Source: Bacteroidota bacterium
Lineage (GTDB): Bacteria; Bacteroidota; Bacteroidia; B-17B0; Aurantibacillaceae
Assembly: GCA_023433205.1 (NCBI GenBank)
Contig: JAEZDS010000208.1
Coordinates: forward strand, 1 to 20,595
Direction: 5' to 3'
DNA length: 20,595 bases
The translations under genes were made by a program, and so were the position numbers. The first letter of the stretch is position 1. Each line of letters opens with the position of its first letter. The notes below the pieces were generated by a model. The model saw only the letters and a program-made list of their open reading frames with translations. It was not told where the DNA came from and ran no database searches. This document shows, in pieces, positions 15,021 through 20,595 of this stretch.

Positions 15021-15453
15021 TTGCGGGCTTTGGTTTTACTTCACCTTTGATGCGTACTTTTTTTGTTGCATACCTGGCGTTTGAAGTAACAGTTACGTTT
15101 TTTTCAAACCTGCCTTCACGTTTGGTATCGTACTTTACTTTTATCACGCCACTTTTGCCTGGAAGGATAGGCTCTTCCGGCCAACCCTTTTTCCCGTCGA
15201 TAGTAGTTGCAGTACAGCCGCACTCTCCGGTAACTGAAGTTATCATCAGTGGAGATTTTCCTGTGTTGGTGAATTTGAATTCACGCAATCCGTTGGCATC
15301 ATATTCCACCACACCATAATCCAGCACCTCTGTCTCGAATTTAATATCGGGCGCGTTTGGATCCATGTTGGGAACTACCGAAGGACCATCCTGCGCCATT
15401 ACAGCGAGGTTAAGTCCTAAAAGCATACAAAAAAGGGAAAAAAGCCTGGTCAT
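15010..15453 (-). CDS. DUF1573 domain protein (second of three in tandem)
   Basis: A 147-aa secreted protein. MTRLFSLFCMLLGLNLAVMAQ is a signal peptide; the mature part has a short linker (DGPSVVPNMDPNAPDI) and one DUF1573 domain: VLDYGVVEYDANGLREFKFTN, TGKSPLMITSVTGECGCTATTI with the ECGCT cysteine motif, EEPILPGKSGVIKVKYDTKREGRF, and VTVTSNARYATKKVRIKGEV. It is 21 bp downstream of the first DUF1573 gene and closely similar to it, so the pair probably arose by duplication and is co-transcribed. DUF1573 proteins are abundant in Bacteroidota; the cysteine pair could form a disulfide or bind a metal, which is inference. Confidence 0.88.
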   Translation of the reverse strand: MTRLFSLFCMLLGLNLAVMAQDGPSVVPNMDPNAPDIKFETEVLDYGVVEYDANGLREFKFTNTGKSPLMITSVTGECGCTATTIDGKKGWPEEPILPGKSGVIKVKYDTKREGRFEKNVTVTSNARYATKKVRIKGEVKPKPASAN

Positions 15454-15474
15454 GGGAGTAACAGATTAGAAATA

Positions 15475-15978
15475 TTAGCTCTTCTTTTCTACAGGCGCGC
15501 CTGCAGGAGTAGGATTTTGCGGGAAAGTTTCTTCAACCGGCTTGGCTTCTACATTGCCCTTAATGGTAAGCACCACGTTCCCGCTTTTTGCATTGGAAGT
15601 AACCGTTACAGTTTTATAGATGCCTCCTACACGGTTGGTATCATACTTCACTTTTATCACACTGCTTTTGCCGGGAAGAATTGGTTCTTTCGGACACTGC
15701 GGCACAGTACAGCCACAGCTTCCCTGGCAGTTCGTAATAACCAATGGCTCTTTGCCTGTGTTGGTAAATTTGAATTCACACTCACCATTTGCACCCTGCA
15801 TAATGTTGCCATAATCGTGCGTGGTCTTGTCCATTTTAATATCGGCAAGACTCGCAGGCGCCGCTTTCTCGGCAGGTGCCCCGTGATTGTGACCATCGTC
15901 TGCACTGTGAACCGCCTGTGAAAATCCTGCCAGACTAAGGCAAGAGATAAAACCCAGCGAAAGGATAATTTTTTTCAT
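15475..15978 (-). CDS. DUF1573 domain protein (first of three in tandem)
   Basis: A 167-aa secreted protein. MKKIILSLGFISCLSLAGFSQ is a clear signal peptide. It is followed by a His/Asp-rich linker (SADDGHNHGAPAEK), which could bind a metal, then a DUF1573 domain from about 48: DKTTHDYGNIMQGANGECEFKF, TGKEPLVITNCQGSCGCTVPQCPKEPILPGK with five cysteines, and VTVTSNAKSGNVVLTIKGNVEAKP, ending in a Pro-rich tail. It leads a three-gene DUF1573 run on the minus strand and is divergent from valS across 126 bp. The ATG at 15978 gives the best signal peptide. Function unknown; periplasmic or surface location is predicted. Confidence 0.88.
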   Translation of the reverse strand: MKKIILSLGFISCLSLAGFSQAVHSADDGHNHGAPAEKAAPASLADIKMDKTTHDYGNIMQGANGECEFKFTNTGKEPLVITNCQGSCGCTVPQCPKEPILPGKSSVIKVKYDTNRVGGIYKTVTVTSNAKSGNVVLTIKGNVEAKPVEETFPQNPTPAGAPVEKKS

Positions 15979-16104
15979 GTGTGTTTTTTTAAGGATTAAG
16001 TTTTTGTGTGATTTCTACTAATATCGTGCCATAAAGATATAATTTAGCACAGATTCTTTACGTAATTTTACGAAATTTAACAAACCGAAGACGCGCAATT
16101 TTTA

Positions 16105-18741
16105 ATGGAGATCAACAAGACGTATAGCCCTGCCGACGCGGAAAACAGATGGTATCCACACTGGCTCAAACATAAATTTTTTCATTCTGTTCCCGATCAC
16201 AGAACACCTTACACCATTGTAATACCACCGCCAAATGTAACGGGCGTGCTGCACATGGGCCACATGCTCAACAACACCATTCAGGATGTTCTGATCCGAC
16301 GTGCACGCATGCTTGGCTATAATGCCTGCTGGGTGCCGGGAACAGATCATGCAAGCATTGCAACGGAAGCACGGGTGGTAAAACTACTTGCCGAACAGGG
16401 CATCAAAAAAACAGAGATTGGCCGTGAAGCATTTTTAAAACACGCCTGGGACTGGAAAGAAAAGTACGGAGGAATTATTCTTGAGCAGCTTAAAAAGCTC
16501 GGCGCCAGCTGCGACTGGGAACGCACAAAGTTTACAATGGACAAGGACATGACTGAAGCCGTGCTCGATGTTTTTATAGATCTCTATAAAAAAGGCTTCA
16601 TCTATCGTGGCGTCCGTATGGTAAACTGGGATCCGCAGGGTCTCACCGCCGTAAGCGACGAAGAGGTGATCCATAAAGAAACCACCAGCCGTCTGGTTTA
16701 CGTTAAATACAAAATAGAGGGTTCTGATGAATATCTTACTGTGGCAACCACCCGTCCTGAAACCATAATGGGCGATACGGCCGTATGTGTTAATCCACAC
16801 GATGAGCGTTATACGCATCTCAAAGGAAAAAACATTATCGTACCCGTTGTAAACAGAACCGTGCCACTGATCTTCGACGAATACGTAGATGCGACATTTG
16901 GTACCGGAGCACTAAAAGTTACGCCCGCGCATGACATAAACGATTTTAATCTTGGCCAAAAACACCAGCTGCCTGTGATTGATGCCCTCACACCCGATGG
17001 GAAAATAAGTGAAGCTGCCGGCGCTTATGTTGGAATGGACCGCTTCACCTGCAGGAAACAGATCATTAAAGATCTGCAGGAACAAGGGCTGATCGAAAAA
17101 ATTGAAGAGATCAAAAACAAAGTTGGTTACAGTGAACGTACCGACGCCGTTATTGAACCCAAACTCTCCATGCAGTGGTTCCTTAAAATGGACAAGGTGA
17201 GCAAACCCGCGCTGGATGCGGTTCTTAAGGGAGAAGTGAATTTAATTCCTGAAAAGTTTGTGAACACCTACAAACACTGGATGGAAAATGTACACGACTG
17301 GTGTATCAGCAGGCAGTTGTGGTGGGGTCAGCGCATACCAGCCTGGTATGACAATGCGGGGAACACGGTGGTTTGCAAAACAAAAGAAGAAGCTGTGACG
17401 CTGCTGCGCGTTAAAAATAAATCGTTAGAAGAAAAAGAACTAAAACAGGATGAGGATGTACTTGATACATGGTTCTCATCCTGGCTGTGGCCCATGACGG
17501 TGTTTGATCCCGAAATCATTAAAAATGGCTGGGACAATGCCAACAGCGACGTAAAATATTACTATCCCACCAACGACCTGGTAACAGCACCTGAGATACT
17601 TTTTTTCTGGGTGGCGAGAATGATCATAGCGGGGAAAGAATACACGGGGAAAAAACCGTTCACAAATGTTTACCTCACAGGCATTGTTCGTGATAAGCTT
17701 GGACGCAAGATGAGCAAGTCATTAGGAAACAGTCCAGACCCGCTTGATCTTATTAAAAAATATGGCGCTGATGGTGTGCGTGTGGGCATGCTCCTAAGTT
17801 CTCCTGCGGGTAATGATCTTTTGTTTGATGAGAGTTACTGCGAACAGGGCAGGAATTTTGCGAATAAAGTTTGGAACGCGTTCAGGCTGCTGAAAGGATT
17901 TGAAACAGATGACAGCGCGCAAAACAGTGCGGCTGCAGAAGCCGTTGAATGGTTTGGTCACCGGTTGCAGGAACAGCTGATCGTGATCAATGAACATTAC
18001 AACAAGTACAGAATGAGTGATGCACTCATGGCTACCTACAAACTGGTTTGGGACGATTTTTGCGCGTGGTACCTTGAAGCCATTAAACCTGATTTTGTTG
18101 ATGGCAAGGCCCTGCCGCTGGATAAAAAAACCTACACAGCCAGTATGACCTATCTGGAGCAGTTACTAAAACTCATGCATCCGTTTATGCCTTTTATCAC
18201 AGAGGAGATCTGGCATCTTGTTAAAGAAAGAACAGATGAAGACTGTATCATCGTTGCTGAGTGGCCCGCAAAAAAGGCAGCTGACCAGAAACAGCTGGAT
18301 CGTTTTGAGTCATCAAAAGAAATCGTTGTCAATCTACGCAACATCAGAGCAAAATATCAGCTTTCGCCAAAACAATCACTTAAGGTAAACCAAGAGGGGC
18401 TCAAACACAGCAGCGATATTTGTCAGGATGTGATTATAAAACTCGCCAACTGTGAACTAGGCAGCAAAGAGACGGGGGCGGTAAATGTTCTTGAAGAGTT
18501 GTTTATGGTGGGAGGCGTAAATTATTACGTCCCTATAGATGCCGACAAGGACAAAGTTAAAAAGGACCTTTTGAAGGATCTTGACTACAACAAAGGATTT
18601 TTGCTGGCAGTACAAAAAAAACTCGCCAACGAAAAATTTGTGGCTAATGCCAAACCTGAGATCATTGCTGTAGAAAGGAAAAAAGAGAGCGACGCCCTGC
18701 AGAAGATAAAGACCATTGAGGAGCAGCTGGGATCGCTTTGA
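16105..18741 (+). CDS. valS: Valyl-tRNA synthetase
   Basis: An 878-aa class I aminoacyl-tRNA synthetase that charges tRNA-Val. The start is MEINKTYSPADAENRWYPHW. The HIGH signature appears as HMGH at 50-53 within PPPNVTGVLHMGHMLN; KMSKS is intact at 535-539 (GRKMSKSLGNS). The CP1 editing domain carries ATTRPET (214-220) and the NDFNLG and DVLDTWFSSWLWP blocks are the ValRS pattern, distinguishing it from isoleucyl and leucyl enzymes. An anticodon-binding domain (about 600-760, with HPFMPFITEEIWH) is followed by a C-terminal coiled-coil arm (about 810-878) rich in Lys and Glu. Length is typical of bacterial ValRS. No T-box-like leader or attenuator is evident upstream. No intrinsic terminator is evident directly after the stop. 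Confidence 0.97.
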   Translation: MEINKTYSPADAENRWYPHWLKHKFFHSVPDHRTPYTIVIPPPNVTGVLHMGHMLNNTIQDVLIRRARMLGYNACWVPGTDHASIATEARVVKLLAEQGIKKTEIGREAFLKHAWDWKEKYGGIILEQLKKLGASCDWERTKFTMDKDMTEAVLDVFIDLYKKGFIYRGVRMVNWDPQGLTAVSDEEVIHKETTSRLVYVKYKIEGSDEYLTVATTRPETIMGDTAVCVNPHDERYTHLKGKNIIVPVVNRTVPLIFDEYVDATFGTGALKVTPAHDINDFNLGQKHQLPVIDALTPDGKISEAAGAYVGMDRFTCRKQIIKDLQEQGLIEKIEEIKNKVGYSERTDAVIEPKLSMQWFLKMDKVSKPALDAVLKGEVNLIPEKFVNTYKHWMENVHDWCISRQLWWGQRIPAWYDNAGNTVVCKTKEEAVTLLRVKNKSLEEKELKQDEDVLDTWFSSWLWPMTVFDPEIIKNGWDNANSDVKYYYPTNDLVTAPEILFFWVARMIIAGKEYTGKKPFTNVYLTGIVRDKLGRKMSKSLGNSPDPLDLIKKYGADGVRVGMLLSSPAGNDLLFDESYCEQGRNFANKVWNAFRLLKGFETDDSAQNSAAAEAVEWFGHRLQEQLIVINEHYNKYRMSDALMATYKLVWDDFCAWYLEAIKPDFVDGKALPLDKKTYTASMTYLEQLLKLMHPFMPFITEEIWHLVKERTDEDCIIVAEWPAKKAADQKQLDRFESSKEIVVNLRNIRAKYQLSPKQSLKVNQEGLKHSSDICQDVIIKLANCELGSKETGAVNVLEELFMVGGVNYYVPIDADKDKVKKDLLKDLDYNKGFLLAVQKKLANEKFVANAKPEIIAVERKKESDALQKIKTIEEQLGSL

Positions 18742-18947
18742 GGGATATCAAATTGAAAACTATGACAACAACGATATCAAGGAGCTGTTTCCTACACGAC
18801 TAACGAAAGTGAGAATGAGGTCTGAGGGTGAAAAATACGGCAATGGTTATGCAGCCATCTGCGACAGTAGTGACTTCTGGTGCCACCAAGCGCCATCAAC
18901 AGCACAGCGGCGGTACCCCCAGCAGCAACGGTCGATCCTGCTTCTTT
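18742..18947. other. Intergenic tail after valS without a recognisable gene
   Basis: The 206 bp between valS and the minus-strand gene ending at 18948 hold no convincing gene or terminator. On the plus strand, 18861-18887 reads ATVVTSGAT and, after shifting one base, 18889 onward reads SAINSTAAVPPAATVDPASF. This Ala/Ser/Thr-rich text could be a frameshifted scrap of a surface-repeat protein, but it may be chance. Confidence 0.3.
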
Positions 18948-19640
18948 TTATTCGTCATTTTCATTGGATTCTTCCTCTCCTTCCCCGGCTGAATCACCAG
19001 GGCAATTCGTGTTATAAAACTTCACCATTCTCTCATACTTCTCTTCGTCTTTCGTAAATTCTTTGTTTTTGATCTTTTCAAGCAGGAGCGGACAATCTGA
19101 AAACAACTGTTGCAGGCTTATTTCATTTCGTCTGATTGCCATCTTCTGCATCCCTGTGCGACTTATAAAAAGATCTCCTTTGTTCTTCCAGATCAAAAAC
19201 TCCCTGTCTGTCTCTGAGCCATGGTTAGTCTTGGCACCATTTATCAGAATTGTGTAGAGTCTGCACTCTCCGTCGAGCAGCAATTGGCAGTATTGTCCTT
19301 TGTAGAATGGTCCCAGCAAATCCAAAGCTTGTTTTTTTAGAATATAATGATAGACGTATTTTTTGCCTTGATAAGTAAATCCATATTCTTCAGCCTCATC
19401 GTGACCCACGTGAATTTTTTTGCCTTTTTTATCGATGTAGTTGAATCCTTCCTGGTGCCCGCGCTCATCCAGTTTATCGGAGAATAAAACTGTGTACACC
19501 TGGATTTTAACATTGAGGGTTTCACCACTTTTATTTATGAAATAGCCCTGTACCTGAGGTTTGTCGCAAAAAGAATAAAACGAACAAAACAAGAAGATGA
19601 CCAGGCACGCCGCCCTAAACAATAACGTTTTCTTTTTCAT
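18948..19640 (-). CDS. Hypothetical secreted protein
   Basis: A 230-aa protein that I do not recognise. MKKKTLLFRAACLVIFLFCSF is a signal peptide, with cleavage probably near YSFCDKP; the nearby Cys is not in a lipobox context I would trust. The mature domain opens VQGYFINKSGETLNVKIQVYTVLF, consistent with a beta-sandwich, and later has KKYVYHYILKKQ, GQYCQLLLDGECRLYTILI and EFLIWKNKGDLFI, so it is probably mostly beta. A helical stretch (LEKIKNKEFTKDEEKYERMVKF) precedes a very acidic tail (GEGEEESNENDE). It stands alone, between a gene-poor stretch after valS and a 312-bp spacer. Location is predicted periplasmic or extracellular; no function is inferred. Confidence 0.7.
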   Translation of the reverse strand: MKKKTLLFRAACLVIFLFCSFYSFCDKPQVQGYFINKSGETLNVKIQVYTVLFSDKLDERGHQEGFNYIDKKGKKIHVGHDEAEEYGFTYQGKKYVYHYILKKQALDLLGPFYKGQYCQLLLDGECRLYTILINGAKTNHGSETDREFLIWKNKGDLFISRTGMQKMAIRRNEISLQQLFSDCPLLLEKIKNKEFTKDEEKYERMVKFYNTNCPGDSAGEGEEESNENDE

Positions 19641-19734
19641 GGATGCTTTATTTTTTGGTAATAATAATGTAATTGCCCTGCTTTTCCTAAAACTTATCCT
19701 GAGTACTCACAAAGCTTTGACTGAAGAGGGCTTC

Positions 19735-19751
19735 CGCGAAAAAAAATCGCG
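19735..19751. repeat. Short inverted repeat in the 312-bp spacer
   Basis: CGCGA (19735-19739) and TCGCG (19747-19751) bracket an A-only loop. The spacer 19641-19952 carries no gene that I can support; this and the following inverted repeats are its only visible structure. Confidence 0.4.
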
Positions 19752-19805
19752 TAGTAGCATGGTGCAATTGAATACATTACATTTATAGGCACTAAGTCCG
19801 ATTAA

Positions 19806-19847
19806 ATACACGAGTATAAGCCCTAATTACCTTACTAAGTCGTGTAT
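19806..19847. repeat. 8-bp perfect inverted repeat, 26-bp loop
   Basis: ATACACGA (19806-19813) and TCGTGTAT (19840-19847) are exact inverted copies. An ACTAAGTC direct repeat lies in and beside the loop. It could be an operator-like site or the end of a lost element. No flanking target duplication is obvious. Confidence 0.4.
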
Positions 19848-19870
19848 CACTCCGAGGCTTTTTAATGCTG

Positions 19871-19942
19871 AGGCCTGCAATGGTTGTGCGTATAAAAAAA
19901 ACATCTGTCTTTAAAAAGAACAGCATCAACGATTGCAGGCCT
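19871..19942. repeat. 16-bp inverted repeat enclosing a terminator
   Basis: AGGCCTGCAATGGTTG (19871-19886) pairs with CAACGATTGCAGGCCT (19927-19942) at 15 of 16 positions and, past a one-base bulge, three more. The 40-nt interior contains the terminator at 19893-19923. The arms start 11 bp after the ORF6N gene's stop on the minus strand. It may form a long RNA hairpin or mark a small mobile or excised element. Confidence 0.6.
19893..19923 (-). terminator. AT-rich intrinsic terminator downstream of the ORF6N gene
   Basis: On the minus strand CTGT..CTT and AAG..ACAG form a bulged stem (complement of 19905-19923), followed within three bases by eight consecutive Ts. It is 30 nt past the stop at 19953. 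The stem is weak and AT-rich, but it sits inside a long 16-bp inverted repeat that would reinforce it. Confidence 0.5.
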
Positions 19943-19952
19943 GGCCCGATGT

Positions 19953-20402
19953 TTATTTCTTCTTGGGAAGTTTGTAACCGATCTTTTTTCTGGGCTTATC
20001 TTTCTTTTCTAATAACTCGTCCAGGTATTGGAACACCACTTCTATATTCTTTGTATTATTCTCAGTCTTTCGCTTTATTTCCGCGATTGCAAGTCGGAGT
20101 TCTGTGTTATCCAGTAACATTGTCCTGAACCTCACAAACACATCTATAATGATAAAACTGACCTTTTCTGCTCTCTCACTCTTTAATACATTGGATAATT
20201 GTAGTACTCCATGTTCAGTAAACACCATCGGCACATAACGAGTTCCGCCTCTGCCTGTTTTTGAGGTCGCAATTTGCGACCTCAAAGCTGTAAACTCCTC
20301 TTCACTGAGTTCAAACATATAGTTAGATGGGAAACGACTTAGATTACGTTTTACTTGTTCCTTTAGTCGCTTGGTCTCCACACCATAAAATTCAGCCAGA
20401 TC
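19953..20402 (-). pseudogene. ORF6N domain protein, 5'-truncated
   Basis: The frame encodes an ORF6N (KilA-N-related) DNA-binding-type domain: SDLAEFYGVETKRLKEQVKRN, RFPSNYMFELSEEEFTALRSQ, GRGGTRYVPMVFTEHGVLQLS and VFVRFRTMLLDNTELRLAI, followed by a coiled coil (EIKRKTENNTKNIEVVFQYLDELLEKK) and a basic end (RKKIGYKLPKKK). ORF6N proteins usually begin ~20 residues earlier (IRGQKVMLD-type text before DLAELYGV). Here the frame upstream of SDLAEFYG has no start codon and turns into unrelated sequence, while another gene fragment runs up to exactly this point. The only usable start in frame is GTG at 20381 (ETKRL onward), which would drop the first conserved segment. The family is phage- or mobile-element-associated with unclear function. 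The C-terminus seems complete. Confidence 0.75.
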
Positions 20403-20547
20403 ACTCCTGAGGTATTGTGTTGATCTCCTGAAGGTAAAGATCTATCACCTCCTTTTGATCGTCTTTATTAAGCTTTGTAAGTTCCAAATACTCGCAGATT
20501 GATCCTGGAAGTATCATTTTCAAAAAGGCGTTATACGATTGGTCCAC
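20401..20547 (-). pseudogene. Truncated transposase N-terminal region (ISAon1-like)
   Basis: A 48-codon minus-strand frame from GTG 20547 to TGA 20401: VDQSYNAFLKMILPGSICEY, then LELTKLNKDD and a tail LYLQEINTIPQE. It fits the opening of the short first ORF of Bacteroidota ISAon1-family elements (FLK.ILP...(D/E)Y(F/L)ELT, ..L.E.N..PxE), normally about 100-120 residues and followed by a QDFPIRG-type segment. Here it stops right after PQE, where ORF6N coding sequence begins. The family name is from memory of the pattern, so moderately sure. No transposase ORF B is present. Confidence 0.55.
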
Positions 20548-20595
20548 TTATCTATTTTTTCAGCGACGCAAACTTCCGATTTTTCCTCTTTCCCC
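20548..20595. other. Probable IS left-end/leader region at window edge
   Basis: The 48 bp upstream of the transposase fragment hold no gene. In the minus direction they contain GGAAGTTTGCGTCGCTG, including a TTTG that may be a -33 element, and lie where the IS terminal repeat would be. Without the sequence beyond 20595 the element end cannot be set. Confidence 0.3.

Noticed and set aside
15979..16104. Paired promoters between the DUF1573 run and valS
   Set aside because: Single elements resembling TAnnTTTG occur (TATCTTTA on the minus strand) but none with a -33 at correct spacing, so I did not list them.

Overview
The window looks like chromosomal DNA of a member of the Bacteroidota. The main evidence is a secreted protein ending in a type IX secretion (T9SS) type A sorting domain, a TamL-like outer-membrane lipoprotein, three tandem DUF1573 proteins, a DUF6567 lipoprotein, an ORF6N-domain gene, and promoter-like TTTG/TAnnTTTG elements. 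Most of it is ordinary gene-dense sequence. Lower-order taxonomy cannot be set from this alone.

Layout. (1) 1-2507, plus strand: a tight operon in which each gene overlaps the next by 1-4 nt. It holds the end of an LLM-class flavin oxidoreductase, a D-arabinono-1,4-lactone oxidase-type FAD oxidase, an ASRT-family (sensory rhodopsin transducer-like) small protein and a DUF2721 membrane protein. (2) 2518-6814, minus: a 1418-aa secreted protein with a glycoside-hydrolase-like barrel, seven CARDB repeats and a T9SS sorting domain, followed by an intrinsic terminator. (3) 6979-8872, minus: a beta-CASP metallo-beta-lactamase RNase-like protein, then a DoxX-like membrane protein. (4) 8968-10116: a DUF6567 lipoprotein (minus) diverging from a two-domain VOC protein (plus). 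(5) 10109-13510, minus: TamL-like outer-membrane assembly lipoprotein joined with no gap to a family 2-like glycosyltransferase. (6) 13535-13825: a 277-bp MITE-like element with 13-bp terminal inverted repeats and a 7-bp target duplication, wedged between tamL and a SpoU/TrmH rRNA methyltransferase gene (plus). (7) 14595-15978, minus: three tandem DUF1573 genes. (8) 16105-18741, plus: valyl-tRNA synthetase (valS). (9) 18742-20595: a lower-density tail with an unrecognised secreted protein, several inverted repeats, a 5'-truncated ORF6N gene and, directly abutting it, a truncated transposase N-terminal fragment resembling the ISAon1 family.

How the parts relate. The envelope genes (TamL, glycosyltransferase, DUF1573 set, T9SS cargo, lipoproteins) fit a normal Bacteroidota cell-surface repertoire. 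The first operon is the most unusual functional grouping: an ASRT-family protein, a predicted small-ligand binder, is translationally coupled to two flavin oxidoreductases, with no rhodopsin gene in view. The other points worth a second look are the MITE-like insertion, which seems to leave tamL with a non-ATG start and probably separates two formerly close divergent genes, and the ORF6N/transposase junction. I did not see a CRISPR array, tRNA, rRNA or a recognisable defence system. I do not claim a new multi-gene system.
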